DNA from: Pseudarthrobacter sp. PS3-L1 | GTDB taxonomy: Bacteria > Actinomycetota > Actinomycetes > Actinomycetales > Micrococcaceae | Reading direction: 5' to 3' | DNA length: 64,000 bases | Assembly (NCBI RefSeq): GCF_030063285.1 | Contig: NZ_JASISU010000004.1 | Span: 496,001 to 560,000, forward strand | In this document: positions 41,471 to 51,439 of the stretch, piece after piece | How positions within the stretch are numbered: position 1 is the first letter of the stretch | How the letters are laid out: each line of letters opens with the position of its first letter | Made by a program: the position numbers and the translations under genes | Notes under the pieces: model-generated | What the model was told of the DNA's origin: nothing | Seen by the model: the letters and a program-made list of their open reading frames with translations, nothing else | Database searches by the model: none

Positions 41471-42772
41471 CTACCGGGCTTTGACAACAGGGAGATCGTC
41501 CCACTCTGTGGTGTAACGCGGTGTCAGTTTTCCGCGTTTGGTAGCCCATTGGGAACCTGATTTGAGTCCACCGTGGCCCAGGCCGATCGTGTTCCGTCCG
41601 AACCGGTCAGCAATCCCATCCATGATGGGGCCGAGGAGCCGGTCTGGGGTGTCCAGGAAGTCCATCAGGGTCTCCTGGTTTCCTGCAGGGACCAGGTCCC
41701 GAACGGTTACTCCCACGCGCATGTAGGGGGTGCCCTCGGTGATGTGCGGCAGAAGCTGCTGCGCTGCGCGAATGAGTTCAAGTGGGTCGGACGTGGGGGA
41801 GGGAAACGTCACATCAACGGAGTGGGCCGTGGGCTCGCCGCTGAAAGACGACGTGCGGGCAAACGCGTGCAGGCTGCCCGTGACGAGTTTTTTCCTTGCC
41901 AGGCGGGCCGCGGCGCCCTGCGCGTAGACACTCAGGACCTGGCCTACCTCGCGGACGGTGGCTGCCGGCGTTGTCAACGACCGGGAGAAGAGAATCTGGC
42001 TGTTGCCCCGCGTCTCGTCCAGGACTATGCAGGGAGTACCCCGCAGTTCCAGCGCGGTGCGCATGAGGACCACCGAGAAACGCTTGCGGATCAGCAAAGG
42101 ATCGGCACACTGCAAATCCCACGCCGTCTCGATTCCCATTCCATTGAGTTTGGCGCTGTTGCGCTGGCCAACACCCCAGACCTTCTGCACGGGTAGCCTT
42201 CGCAGGAGACGCTCCTGATCCGCATCGCTGATGCTGTCCCAGTGGCAGACGCCCTGGAAATGCTGGTTGTTCTTGGCCCACTGGTTGGCAAGTTTTGCCA
42301 ACGTTTTGGTGGGTGCAAGCCCTACGCAGACGGGCAATCCGATGTTCTGTCGGACTCCGACACGGATGGCGCGTCCTTGGGCGAGCTGCTCTCTGGTTGT
42401 TCCAGCCAGCGCGACGAAGGCCTCATCAATGCTGTAGACCTCCGTGGCCTTGCCATGACGGCTCAGGTACTCCATGACGCGCGCGCTGAGATCGCCGTAG
42501 AGCTCGTAGTTGCTGGACAGGCCAATCAGGCCCCACTGTTCTGCCTGCGCAGAAATCTTGAACCAGGGTGAACCCATGGGGATTCCCAGGTTTTTGGCTT
42601 CGGCACTGCGCGTAATCACGCAGCCGTCGTTGTTGGAGAGAATCACCACAGGCTGGTTTTCCAGGGAAGGATCAAACGCGCGCTCCGCGGAGACGTAGAA
42701 GTTGTTAACATCCACCAGTGCAAAGCAGGAGCCTGCTGGGGGTGTCGCGCTGTAATCTGCCTGTTCAGACAC
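41471..42772 (-). CDS. umuC: Translesion DNA polymerase V catalytic subunit UmuC
   Basis: Y-family polymerase, 433 residues. Catalytic acidic residues are intact: [19 protein letters not shown] (first Asp) and [12 protein letters not shown] (Asp-Glu pair). The helix-hairpin-helix region [23 protein letters not shown], the little-finger domain, and a C-terminal DUF4113 tail ([11 protein letters not shown]...[12 protein letters not shown]) follow. GTG 42772 overlaps the umuD stop by eight bases; the earlier in-frame GTG at 42796 would overlap more. SOS-induced with umuD, as the upstream box suggests. Confidence 0.93.
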   Translation of the reverse strand: MSEQADYSATPPAGSCFALVDVNNFYVSAERAFDPSLENQPVVILSNNDGCVITRSAEAKNLGIPMGSPWFKISAQAEQWGLIGLSSNYELYGDLSARVMEYLSRHGKATEVYSIDEAFVALAGTTREQLAQGRAIRVGVRQNIGLPVCVGLAPTKTLAKLANQWAKNNQHFQGVCHWDSISDADQERLLRRLPVQKVWGVGQRNSAKLNGMGIETAWDLQCADPLLIRKRFSVVLMRTALELRGTPCIVLDETRGNSQILFSRSLTTPAATVREVGQVLSVYAQGAAARLARKKLVTGSLHAFARTSSFSGEPTAHSVDVTFPSPTSDPLELIRAAQQLLPHITEGTPYMRVGVTVRDLVPAGNQETLMDFLDTPDRLLGPIMDGIADRFGRNTIGLGHGGLKSGSQWATKRGKLTPRYTTEWDDLPVVKAR

Positions 42773-43193
42773 GATGCAGGCACCTTGTGACAACACCCCA
42801 GACGCTCATGTCGACGTCGGCCGAGATGCTGATGTCCGCATAATCTGGGTGGTCTGCCACGAGTGCCGTTTCGGTGCCCGAGCGACGAATCCTGCGGACC
42901 ATGAGCTCACCGTCAAGAACTGCTATCACCACTGATCCGCTGCGTGCTTCAAGAGATCTGTCCACGATCAGCTCGTCGCCATCGCAGATTCCAGCATTCA
43001 TCATTCCATCGCCCTGGACCCGAACGATGTAGGTGCTGGTGATGTCCTTGATCAGGTGCTTGTTGAGGTCTATCCGACCGGAAAAGTAGTCCTGGGCCGG
43101 TGATGCGAAACCACGTGGCAAAAATGATTCAAGGGGAGGGGAGGACTCGGCGCCGTGTGGAGCGCGGGGGATTCGGTCAGCCAGGAAATCCAT
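42765..43193 (-). CDS. umuD: UmuD-like protein lacking the protease dyad
   Basis: 142 residues with the S24/LexA-type fold: [54 protein letters not shown] and a C-terminal [11 protein letters not shown] closely follow UmuD. In E. coli UmuD the catalytic serine stands in GDSM and the lysine in TVKKL. Here the first is GDGM (Gly63, codon GGA) and the second MVRRI (Arg100), and the cleavage site Cys-Gly is Arg-Gly (27-28). Self-cleavage should be impossible if the alignment holds. It is probably intact as a gene: no frameshift or premature stop, coupled to umuC. Confidence 0.88.
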   Translation of the reverse strand: MDFLADRIPRAPHGAESSPPLESFLPRGFASPAQDYFSGRIDLNKHLIKDITSTYIVRVQGDGMMNAGICDGDELIVDRSLEARSGSVVIAVLDGELMVRRIRRSGTETALVADHPDYADISISADVDMSVWGVVTRCLHRV

Positions 43194-43291
43194 GAGCTGT
43201 CCCTTTCGTTCAGGTGGCGCAGCTTGTCCAGGTGGCGCAGTGTTCCGCTGGAGGTGTGGTCGCTGCAGGGAGGAGGAGGAACTCCGGATAC

Positions 43292-43307
43292 TAGAATATA
43301 TGTTCGA
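43292..43307 (-). promoter_or_regulatory. LexA (SOS) box candidate for umuDC
   Basis: The core GAAT-ATAT-GTTC differs in one base from the actinobacterial/Gram-positive SOS consensus GAAC-N4-GTTC, and is flanked by an A/T-rich context and GA on the right. It lies about 100 bases upstream of the umuD start. Confidence 0.5.
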
Positions 43308-43511
43308 TTATATCCCGCTCCGGACTGGGCGAAAAAGTGCGGTCCGGATCATGGCATGGCGGAGACTGCAGTCACGCCTGGTTCGGCCAGTCGGTGTCCG
43401 CTCGTGCCATCATCCGAAAGGGGCCTGGTGGGGCTCCGGTCCACGCGGAGCGCACAATCATCCCCACGTAATACGGAATACAGCCGTGGGTGTGGGAATT
43501 TCCTCGGATTC

Positions 43512-43540
43512 TTCAATTCGACTGGCATAAAAAATATAAG
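43512..43540 (+). promoter_or_regulatory. Promoter of the 44-residue gene
   Basis: TTCAAT, a 17-base spacer and TATAAG, in an AT-rich stretch; the start would be near 43547, giving an approximately 40-base leader. Confidence 0.45.
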
Positions 43541-43586
43541 TAGGTATGGTTGGTGCCACGGAGACTGAAGAAAGGTACGAATTAAA

Positions 43587-43721
43587 GTGTCAGGAAAATC
43601 ACCCAGGAATGATGTTTCGAAAAAATCGGGAAAAACACTTCTCGAAAAAAGAGCTGAAAAGCGGGCTAGGGCAGATACGTCAAGCACCCTTTTTGTAAAG
43701 CCGCGAAAGAACCAGCGCTGA
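43587..43721 (+). CDS. Small basic protein (44 residues), function unknown
   Basis: GTG start with GAAAGG upstream, 44 codons, stop TGA. The product is strongly basic (8 Lys, 6 Arg) with a likely helical middle KSGKTLLEKRAEKRARAD; it has no Cys, Trp or signal peptide. It forms a complete small transcription unit: promoter at 43512, ribosome-binding site, reading frame, and a large terminator hairpin ten bases after the stop. It may bind nucleic acid or ribosomes because of its charge, but this is only inference. I do not recognise a named family. Confidence 0.65.
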   Translation: MSGKSPRNDVSKKSGKTLLEKRAEKRARADTSSTLFVKPRKNQR

Positions 43722-43730
43722 TCCGGACCC

Positions 43731-43770
43731 GTGGCCGTGGCACGGGGCAGTTGCCCCGTCCCACGGCCAC
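43731..43770 (+). terminator. Strong hairpin terminator after the 44-residue gene
   Basis: GTGGCCGTGG pairs with CCACGGCCAC and, after a 2 by 2 internal loop, CGGGGC pairs with GCCCCG over an AGTT tetraloop: 16 pairs. No long U-tract, as is frequent in high-GC terminators. Confidence 0.7.
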
Positions 43771-43878
43771 CGGGCTGCGGTATATAGCCGAACGCTGCCA
43801 CCGGTCCTCCGGTCCCAGGCGCACAGTGGGCTAATTTCTGGGCTTTCAGGCAGCCAGGGAGGCTCTGGCGGTTCGTTT

Positions 43879-43897
43879 ACCCCTCAGAAGCAGGGGT
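43879..43897 (+). promoter_or_regulatory. Inverted repeat upstream of the DUF3846-like gene
   Basis: ACCCCT and AGGGGT pair around seven bases, 100 bases before the ATG at 43997. An operator or leader hairpin is possible; the rest of the 275-base gap shows nothing firm. Confidence 0.3.
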
Positions 43898-43996
43898 AGG
43901 GATTCCTGCTGGTTGGAACTTCTCCGGCAGTGCAGGATGTGCTGCCCGATGCCCCAACAGAAAAGCTGGTAAATGCATACAAAGAAAGGACTGTTT

Positions 43997-44347
43997 ATGC
44001 GTCAAAAGAATACGGCGCTCATCATTCCTGCGTGCCTTAATGTGCGAATTAGTCTTGAAGGAATCGAAGCCTCTCCTGCCGGGCTGCATATTCTGGTGGG
44101 TGGAACTTTTGATGCTCTGAGTTTCGGTGACTGGCACGTTTTCCTCAATGACGAAGCTGATGTTATTCCGCTACCTGCAAATATGCGTGCTGAAATCCTT
44201 CTTCGAGAAATGGGTCTGGTGTGCAATCGGGCAGTGGCTGGAACTGCCGTGTTTATTGGACATGGGCGCGATGGCCAGGATACCGACGTGCCTGCACGCC
44301 TCCTCACGCTGGCTGGGGACCTCTTTGAAACTCCCCTGGGCGCCTAG
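43997..44347 (+). CDS. DUF3846-like protein
   Basis: 116 residues, soluble. LHILVGGTFDALSFGDWHVFLNDEADVIPLPANMRAE and VAGTAVFIGHGRDGQDTDVPARLL match the layout of DUF3846 proteins (LVGG...E/D, NDEG, LPxNxRA, GTxV, DVP), often found in phages and plasmids as well as actinobacterial chromosomes. Function unknown. AAAGAAAGGA six bases before ATG 43997 decides the start. Less GC-biased codons than its neighbours hint at transfer. Confidence 0.7.
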   Translation: MRQKNTALIIPACLNVRISLEGIEASPAGLHILVGGTFDALSFGDWHVFLNDEADVIPLPANMRAEILLREMGLVCNRAVAGTAVFIGHGRDGQDTDVPARLLTLAGDLFETPLGA

Positions 44348-44375
44348 AGCCAGGGCCGGAGCCCGCCATCCCCAG

Positions 44376-44411
44376 AGTCCTGACGCGCATCAGTCATAAG
44401 CCGTCAGGACT
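44376..44411 (+). terminator. Hairpin after the DUF3846-like gene
   Basis: AGTCCTGACG pairs perfectly with CGTCAGGACT over 16 bases, 29 bases after the stop. No U-tract. Confidence 0.5.
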
Positions 44412-44491
44412 GCGCACCATCGCGAAATCCGGACAGCCCAGTGCAATGATGGCACTGCCAGATTGATGCGCCGATTGGGTACCACTGTTAG

Positions 44492-45838
<1,347 letters not shown>

Positions 45839-45854
45839 GTCCGCCAGATTTCCG

Positions 45855-45880
45855 GCCTAGGCCAGATCGCCTATCTAGGC
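45855..45880. terminator. Possible bidirectional terminator gdhA/pncA
   Basis: GCCTAG pairs with CTAGGC over 14 bases between two convergent genes, overlapping the pncA stop codon. Weak stem. Confidence 0.3.
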
Positions 45881-46504
45881 TAAATCGACGCCGCCAAGTT
45901 CCAGCTCGGCGAACACGTCCTCGGGGTCCTCTGCAATGCCTGCAGTCAGGGCCCTGAGGACTGTGACGGAGTAGCCGGCCTGGACCGCGTCCAGTGCGGT
46001 GGCCCGAACGCAGTAGTCGGTGGCGATCCCAGCAATGACCACCTCATCGACGTCGTGCTCCTGCAGCCAGTCGTCCAGCCCCACGGGATCTGCCTCGTCT
46101 TCGTCCGCATCCGCCATGGGGATGGCGCCCGGTTGCCTGTCCCCGGTGGGGACGGAGTCTTCCGGTGCCAGCAATCCCTCGAAGCCGGAGTAGGCGGCAG
46201 CGTACGCTCCCTTGCGGAAATAAGCATTGATGTACTCGGTGTCGAGGTCGTGGTGCAGCTCCGCGCCGGAGGTAGCCGCTACGCAGTGGCGGGGCCAGCT
46301 GTCCACAAAGTCTGGAGTATCGGAGAAGTGCGCGCCGGGATCGATGTGCCAGTCCTGCGTGGCCACCACGTGATCAAACTCTCCGCTGTGCGCATCGAGG
46401 TACTCGCTGATGGCGCCGGCAACTGCAGAACCGCCGGCAACGGCCAGGCTCCCGCCCTCGCAGAAATCATTCTGGACATCGACAATGATCAGGGCCCGGG
46501 ACAT
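45875..46504 (-). CDS. pncA: Nicotinamidase (isochorismatase-like hydrolase)
   Basis: Deamidates nicotinamide to nicotinate. 209 residues with the catalytic triad: Asp in LIIVDVQNDFCEGG, Lys in YFRKGAYAAAYSGFEG, Cys in GIATDYCVRATALDA; the metal ligands lie in DWHIDPGAHFS. An acidic insertion of about 25 residues (GAIPMADADEDEADPVG) sits between the Lys and Cys regions. The ATG overlaps the pncB stop (TGATG), so the two consecutive NAD-salvage steps are coupled. Confidence 0.93.
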   Translation of the reverse strand: MSRALIIVDVQNDFCEGGSLAVAGGSAVAGAISEYLDAHSGEFDHVVATQDWHIDPGAHFSDTPDFVDSWPRHCVAATSGAELHHDLDTEYINAYFRKGAYAAAYSGFEGLLAPEDSVPTGDRQPGAIPMADADEDEADPVGLDDWLQEHDVDEVVIAGIATDYCVRATALDAVQAGYSVTVLRALTAGIAEDPEDVFAELELGGVDLA

Positions 46505-47832
46505 CAGATCTCCTCGTAGACGGTGGGGATGGCGGGTTCGCCGCGCTGCATGCGCTTGACGACCCCGGGAAGCTCAGCCAGCGAGGCCCGGTGCCGACGT
46601 CGTGCCTTCTCGACGGCTTCCGGTCCTGTCCAGCCGGGCAGTACCTCCCCGTTCTTGACGAAGTGATGCAGCAACTGGCGGTCATTGCCGTCATCTTCTG
46701 GCCGGTGGCCAATACCCACCAGCTCGTGCGTGGCGATACCGCGCTCGTTTAGTTTGCGCAGTGCGTACTTGCGGCCGCCCATGCTGGTCTTGTTCTTGGC
46801 CGCCTTAGCAACGGGAATGAAGGTGCCGTCCTTGTCCTGCCGGCTCACAAGCTTGTAGACCATGCTTGCTGTTGGGGCGCCGGAGCCGGTGACCAGTGAG
46901 GTGCCAACCCCATAGGAGTCCACCGGTGCCGATTGGAGCGCAGCGATGGCAAACTCGTCCAGGTCTGAGGTAACCACGATTTTTGTGTTGACGTTTCCCA
47001 GGTCATCAAGGAGCCTGCGGACCCACTGCGCCTGTGCCACAAGATCACCGGAGTCGAGCCGCACTGCACCAAGTGCGTCCCCGGCGAGGTCTACGGCTGT
47101 CCGGACGCCCGTTTCGACGTCGTAGGTGTCCACCAGTAGCGAGGTACCCGGACCCAGGGCGGCAATCTGCGCGGCGAAGGCCTCGCGTTCGGAGTCGTGG
47201 AGCAGTGTGAAGGAGTGGGCTGCTGTTCCCACGGTTTTCAGCCCGTAGCGGAGTCCCGCCTCCAGATTTGAGGTGCTGTTGAACCCGGCAATGACCGCGG
47301 AGCGGGCTGCGCCAACTGCTGCTTCCTCGTGTGTCCGGCGCGAACCCATCTCAATGCAGGGCCGGCTGCCCGCTGCACTGACCATCCGGGAGGCAGCTGA
47401 GGCGATCGCGCTGTCATGGTTCAGGACCGAAAGGATGTACGTCTCCAGGATGCAGGCCTCCGCAAACGTGGATTCGACAATCAGCAGGGGCGAGTTGGGG
47501 AAGTACGTTTCACCCTCCTGATACCCCCAGATATCGCCGCTAAACGAGAAGTTTTCCAGGTAGTCCAGCGTCAGGCTGTCCACTACTCCCGTGCGTTCAA
47601 GGAACTCCAGCTCGGCCGGGCCGAACCGGAAGTCGGCCAGGCCCTCGAGGATCCGGCCGGTCCCTGCGACAACCCCGTAACGCCTGCCGTCGGGAAGGCG
47701 ACGGGCGAAGGCCTCGAAGACCGATTTCCGGTGGGCGGCCCCGGAGTGCAGTGCGGCCTGCAACATGGTCAGCTCGTAGTGGTCGGTATGCAAAGACGTG
47801 CGGGGGCGCTCCCAGCCAGCTGATGTGCTCAC
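46504..47832 (-). CDS. pncB: Nicotinate phosphoribosyltransferase
   Basis: Converts nicotinate and PRPP to nicotinate mononucleotide, the step after PncA. 442 residues. TSLHTDHYELTMLQAAL, FAEACILETYILSVLNHDS, GSRRTHEEAAV, TAAHSFTLLHDSE and VRLDSGDLVAQA are typical NAPRTase segments, the last in the phosphate-binding region. Start GTG 47832 is set by a leaderless -10 element seven bases upstream; the in-frame ATG at 47859 would place the promoter inside the gene. Confidence 0.94.
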   Translation of the reverse strand: MSTSAGWERPRTSLHTDHYELTMLQAALHSGAAHRKSVFEAFARRLPDGRRYGVVAGTGRILEGLADFRFGPAELEFLERTGVVDSLTLDYLENFSFSGDIWGYQEGETYFPNSPLLIVESTFAEACILETYILSVLNHDSAIASAASRMVSAAGSRPCIEMGSRRTHEEAAVGAARSAVIAGFNSTSNLEAGLRYGLKTVGTAAHSFTLLHDSEREAFAAQIAALGPGTSLLVDTYDVETGVRTAVDLAGDALGAVRLDSGDLVAQAQWVRRLLDDLGNVNTKIVVTSDLDEFAIAALQSAPVDSYGVGTSLVTGSGAPTASMVYKLVSRQDKDGTFIPVAKAAKNKTSMGGRKYALRKLNERGIATHELVGIGHRPEDDGNDRQLLHHFVKNGEVLPGWTGPEAVEKARRRHRASLAELPGVVKRMQRGEPAIPTVYEEI

Positions 47833-47839
47833 AAAATTC

Positions 47840-47845
47840 ACTCTA
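47840..47845 (-). promoter_or_regulatory. Leaderless -10 element of pncB
   Basis: TAGAGT on the minus strand, seven bases before the GTG at 47832. Confidence 0.5.
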
Positions 47846-47858
47846 GTGCGCATCCCCA

Positions 47859-47864
47859 TAGAAT
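47859..47864 (+). promoter_or_regulatory. Leaderless -10 element of clpS
   Basis: TAGAAT, six bases, then the ATG at 47871. Only 13 bases separate it from the opposite pncB element, so the two promoters are back to back. Confidence 0.5.
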
Positions 47865-47870
47865 GGACAG

Positions 47871-48245
47871 ATGACCTTAAGTGTTGCGCTCGGCCCTGAC
47901 ACCCAGGAGAGCACCCGGACCGGAACAGAGACGACCACCGACGTCCTGAATGCCCCGGACGTGCCCTGGAACCTCGTGATCTGGAACGATCCCGTGAATC
48001 TCATGAGCTATGTCAGCTATGTCTTCCAGAGTTACTTCGGGTATTCGGAGTCCAAAGCGAACAAGCACATGCTCGAAGTCCACAAGAAGGGCCGTTCGAT
48101 TATTGCCCATGGCAGCCGCGAGCAAGTTGAGCGCCACGCTGTCGCCATGCATGGCTTCGGGCTGTGGGCGACTGTAGAAAAATCCGATGGCGGCAAGGGT
48201 GGTTCCGGCGACGGGACTGGCCGGGGAAGGGGCAAGCGTGGCTAA
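47871..48245 (+). CDS. clpS: ATP-dependent Clp protease adaptor ClpS
   Basis: Delivers N-degron substrates to ClpC/ClpP. 124 residues: a flexible N-terminus, the ClpS core from about residue 32 (WNLVIWNDPVNLMSYVSYVF, with the conserved NDP and M; KANKHMLEVHKKG with the His), and a Gly/Lys/Arg-rich C-terminal tail. Its stop lies inside the next gene, so clpS and DUF2017 are coupled. Confidence 0.93.
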   Translation: MTLSVALGPDTQESTRTGTETTTDVLNAPDVPWNLVIWNDPVNLMSYVSYVFQSYFGYSESKANKHMLEVHKKGRSIIAHGSREQVERHAVAMHGFGLWATVEKSDGGKGGSGDGTGRGRGKRG

Positions 48246-48801
48246 GGCTTTCAGGAACGGTCTCAAAGGGATCACCGGCCACCTTGAGCCAGCTGAGCGT
48301 GAGCTCCTGCGGGGGCTTTTGGATGACGTGATTTCGATGCTGGAACCTGCCGAGCAGGCCAATGAGGACCCCTTGGCGGCACTGATCGGGTTGGACCTGA
48401 ACGTCACCGAGCCAGGTGACAGGGCGCTGAAACGACTGCTCCCCAACGTCATGAAGGACGACGGCGATGCGTCACTGGAGTTCCGCCAACTCACCGAACG
48501 TTCCCTGCGGGAAACCAAAATTGGGGCGCTGCGCGCGGCCGCCCTCGACCTGGACCGGGATGAACTCGTCCTGACTGAGGCCGGGGCGGGCCACTGGTCC
48601 ATGGCCCTGAACGATGTCCGTCTGGTGCTCGCTGAACGGCTCGACATCCAGGACGAGGAAGACGCTAACCACGTCCATCAGATGCAGGACTGGTCCCAGG
48701 CCGAGGACGTGGAGAGCTACTTGGCACTTGTGTACAACTTCACCACCTGGCTCCAGGAATCGCTCATGCAGGCCATGCTTGAAACCCTGGAGCGGCCATG
48801 A
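48238..48801 (+). CDS. DUF2017 family protein
   Basis: 187 residues, soluble and mainly helical ([20 protein letters not shown]..., [24 protein letters not shown] region). Function unknown, but it follows clpS across Actinobacteria, which suggests a role with the Clp system. GTG 48238 with GGGGAAGGGG upstream, overlapping clpS by eight bases; it in turn overlaps murI (ATGA). Confidence 0.85.
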   Translation: MAKAFRNGLKGITGHLEPAERELLRGLLDDVISMLEPAEQANEDPLAALIGLDLNVTEPGDRALKRLLPNVMKDDGDASLEFRQLTERSLRETKIGALRAAALDLDRDELVLTEAGAGHWSMALNDVRLVLAERLDIQDEEDANHVHQMQDWSQAEDVESYLALVYNFTTWLQESLMQAMLETLERP

Positions 48802-49826
48802 CGGAGCAGCCGTTGGGGGACGCCCTGGTGGGCGACGTGGCGAGTCTCGCTTTGGCTCCTGACAGCGGCATGGACGCTGAGCCCTCGCTGCGGCCCATCG
48901 GTGTTTTTGATTCCGGCGTGGGTGGCCTGACAGTTGCCCGGTCCATCATTGATCAGCTTCCGAACGAGTCGATCCTCTACGTCGGGGATACGGCCCATGG
49001 GCCGTATGGTCCCCTGCCCATCGCCGAAGTCCGGGCCAACGCCCTGGGGGTTATGGACGAACTGGTGGATTCCGGCGTGAAACTTCTCACCATCGCCTGC
49101 AATTCGGCGTCGGCTGCTGTTCTTCGGGACGCGCGCGAGCGCTACACAGCCCGTTATGGCATTCCGGTGATTGAAGTTATCCAGCCAGCGGTACGGCGTG
49201 CCGTGGCTGCCACCCGGACGGGGCGTATCGGCGTCATTGGTACCTCCGCCACGGTAGGGTCACGGGCCTACGAGGATACCTTCGCGGCCGCGCCCGATTT
49301 GACAGTCACGTCGGCTGCCTGCCCTGAATTCGTGTCCTATGTGGAGGCCGGGATCACCACCGGACCGGAGCTGCTGGCCATTGCCCAGGAATATCTGGCG
49401 CCCCTGAAAGCGGCGGACGTTGACACAGTGGTGCTGGGCTGTACGCACTATCCACTCCTGACGGGCGTCATCTCCTATGTGATGGGCGACGGCGTGACGC
49501 TCGTCTCCAGCGCAGAGGAGACGGCAAAGGACGTTTATCGGGCGCTTGTCAGCCACGATCTCCAGCGCACTGCCGGACTGCGCCCGGAACACCACTTCAT
49601 TGCCACCGGTGATGCCGCGCAGTTTGAGACGCTGGCACGGCGTTTCCTGGGACCGGAGGTCCTGTCGGTGCGGCACGTTGACCACGTTGCTGCGCGGTAT
49701 CCCACGGGGAGCCTGGCCAGGATCACGCCAGAGATGATCGCTGCTGCACAGGCTGCGTCGGACCGTCCCCGGATCTCCCATTTTGTGGGCAACGCCGGAG
49801 GCAGTTCAAGGGGTCGTCGGCCGTGA
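48798..49826 (+). CDS. murI: Glutamate racemase
   Basis: Makes D-glutamate for peptidoglycan. 342 residues: after about 30 variable residues, [17 protein letters not shown]; the first catalytic Cys in [12 protein letters not shown], the second in [27 protein letters not shown] near residue 57. It is longer than the usual 265-290 residues because of both ends. ATGA overlap with DUF2017 and GTGA with the next gene. Confidence 0.95.
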   Translation: MTEQPLGDALVGDVASLALAPDSGMDAEPSLRPIGVFDSGVGGLTVARSIIDQLPNESILYVGDTAHGPYGPLPIAEVRANALGVMDELVDSGVKLLTIACNSASAAVLRDARERYTARYGIPVIEVIQPAVRRAVAATRTGRIGVIGTSATVGSRAYEDTFAAAPDLTVTSAACPEFVSYVEAGITTGPELLAIAQEYLAPLKAADVDTVVLGCTHYPLLTGVISYVMGDGVTLVSSAEETAKDVYRALVSHDLQRTAGLRPEHHFIATGDAAQFETLARRFLGPEVLSVRHVDHVAARYPTGSLARITPEMIAAAQAASDRPRISHFVGNAGGSSRGRRP

Positions 49827-50620
49827 AACTGACAATAGTGGGTTGTACCGGGTCATTTCCGGGGCCTGGCTCCCCGGCGTCGTGCTATCTGCTGACTGCC
49901 AGTGACGGCGACCGCACCTGGAAAATTGTCCTTGACCTGGGCAGTGGCGCCCTTGGTGCGATCCAGCGGTACACCGACCTGGAGGACATTGATGCGATCT
50001 TCCTGACCCACCTGCACCCAGATCACTGCATGGATCTTTGCGGGCTGCACGTTGCTGTCCGGTGGAAGCCCGGTGGTTGGAACCGGGACCGCATCCCGGT
50101 GTGGGGGCCAGCCGCTACAGCGGACCGCATGGCTACGGCCTATGGCCTGGAACTGGATCCGGGCATGCACGAAGAATTTGACTTCGCGAACTGGACAGAG
50201 CGGTCAGCGGTGACCGTGGGGCCCTACACAGTGACCCCCTACGCCGTAAACCATCCAGTCGAGGAAGCCTACGCCCTACGGGTCGAGGTCACTGAGCCTG
50301 GCGACGACGGCAATGCTGTCCGTCGAATCCTCACGTATTCCGGGGACACGGACTCCTGTTCCGGGCTAGAAGATGCCGCCAGGGATGCAGACCTCTTTCT
50401 CTGTGAGGCCGCTTTCGAAGAAGGGCGCGACGACGCCGTCAAGGACGTTCACCTGACAGGTAAACGCGCAGGCGAGGCTGCCGAAGCGGCCGGAGCAAAG
50501 CGCCTCCTGCTGACGCACCTTCCCGTCTGGACCTCGCAAACCACAGTGCTTGCAGAAGCCAAGCCAGTGTTCTCCGGGGGAGTGGCAGTGGCTGTCGCAG
50601 GCGTGCACTACACGATCTGA
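49823..50620 (+). CDS. MBL-fold metallohydrolase (RNase Z-like)
   Basis: 265 residues. Metal ligands are in order: [12 protein letters not shown] (HxHxDH), [20 protein letters not shown] (Asp) and LLTHLPV (His). The layout resembles the ElaC/RNase Z and phosphodiesterase branch, but the RNase Z exosite arm is absent. Its position between murI and rph is conserved in Actinobacteria and might suggest RNA or cyclic nucleotide processing; the substrate is unknown. Confidence 0.87.
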   Translation: MKLTIVGCTGSFPGPGSPASCYLLTASDGDRTWKIVLDLGSGALGAIQRYTDLEDIDAIFLTHLHPDHCMDLCGLHVAVRWKPGGWNRDRIPVWGPAATADRMATAYGLELDPGMHEEFDFANWTERSAVTVGPYTVTPYAVNHPVEEAYALRVEVTEPGDDGNAVRRILTYSGDTDSCSGLEDAARDADLFLCEAAFEEGRDDAVKDVHLTGKRAGEAAEAAGAKRLLLTHLPVWTSQTTVLAEAKPVFSGGVAVAVAGVHYTI

Positions 50621-50671
50621 GCACGCTGTCGCCGCGCTGGGGCAGGTCCACGGCGTGGGTCCGCCAGTGGA

Positions 50672-50677
50672 TAAGCT
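50672..50677 (+). promoter_or_regulatory. Leaderless -10 element of rph
   Basis: TAAGCT, six bases, then the ATG at 50684. Confidence 0.5.
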
Positions 50678-50683
50678 GGAAAC

Positions 50684-51439
50684 ATGACAACAGATTCAGC
50701 AGCACCAGTGGTTCGCGCAGATGGCCGCACCCCAGACCAGCTCCGTCCCATCAGCATCACCCGCGGCTGGTCCAAGCAGGCCGAAGGTTCGGCACTGATC
50801 GAATTCGGCAACACCAGGGTGCTCTGCACCGCTTCCCTGACGCCAGGCGTGCCCCGGTGGCTCAAGGGCGAGGGCCGCGGCTGGGTGACAGCCGAATATG
50901 CGATGCTTCCCCGGGCAACAAATACCCGCTCCGACCGTGAATCCGTCAAGGGTAAGATCGGCGGCCGGACCCACGAAATCTCCCGCCTGATTGGTCGGTC
51001 GCTGCGTTCCATTATTGATACCAAGGCGTTGGGTGAGAATACGATCGTGCTGGACTGCGATGTGCTCCAGGCCGACGGCGGTACGCGCACCGCAGCCATT
51101 ACCGGTGCCTACGTGGCGCTCGCGGACGCCATCCGCTTTGCGCGCGACAACAAGCTGATAGCAAAAAACGCGCAGCCGCTCACCGACACCATCGCAGCGA
51201 TTTCGGTGGGAATCATAGACGGTGTGCCTATGCTCGACCTGCCTTATGTGGAAGATGTCCGGGCCGAGACCGACATGAATGTGGTTGTCACGGGAACGGG
51301 TAAGTTTGTTGAGGTCCAAGGCACAGCCGAGGGTGCACCCTTTGACCGAGACGAGCTGAACAAGCTCCTGGACCTTGCACTGCTGGGAACAACCCAGCTC
51401 GCCGCCATCCAACGCGAAACCCTGGCGGACACCCTGTGA
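50684..51439 (+). CDS. rph: Ribonuclease PH
   Basis: Phosphorolytic 3'-5' exoribonuclease that trims tRNA precursors. 251 residues. [63 protein letters not shown] and [25 protein letters not shown] are the family core, the last with the catalytic Asp residues. It overlaps rdgB by four bases (GTGA). Confidence 0.96.
   Translation: MTTDSAAPVVRADGRTPDQLRPISITRGWSKQAEGSALIEFGNTRVLCTASLTPGVPRWLKGEGRGWVTAEYAMLPRATNTRSDRESVKGKIGGRTHEISRLIGRSLRSIIDTKALGENTIVLDCDVLQADGGTRTAAITGAYVALADAIRFARDNKLIAKNAQPLTDTIAAISVGIIDGVPMLDLPYVEDVRAETDMNVVVTGTGKFVEVQGTAEGAPFDRDELNKLLDLALLGTTQLAAIQRETLADTL

Larger units (their letters stand above)
43194..43586. other. 393-base region between umuD and the 44-residue gene
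   Basis: No credible gene. It contains a direct repeat CAGGTGGCGCAG (43211-43222 and 43229-43240), an SOS-box-like palindrome (43292-43307), an inverted repeat CCCACG/CGTGGG (43463-43490) and a plus-strand promoter (43512-43540). The right half is AT-richer than the surroundings. Confidence 0.5.

Noticed and set aside
42765..43193. umuD as a pseudogene
   Set aside because: The frame is complete, conserved over its length and coupled to an intact umuC; only the catalytic and cleavage residues differ.
43155..43568. 137-codon plus-strand frame opposite the start of umuD
   Set aside because: Begins inside umuD and runs through its promoter region; no ribosome-binding site or family.
43349..43801. 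150-codon minus-strand frame opposite the 44-residue gene
   Set aside because: Crosses the promoter, gene and terminator of the plus-strand unit; composition unlike real proteins.
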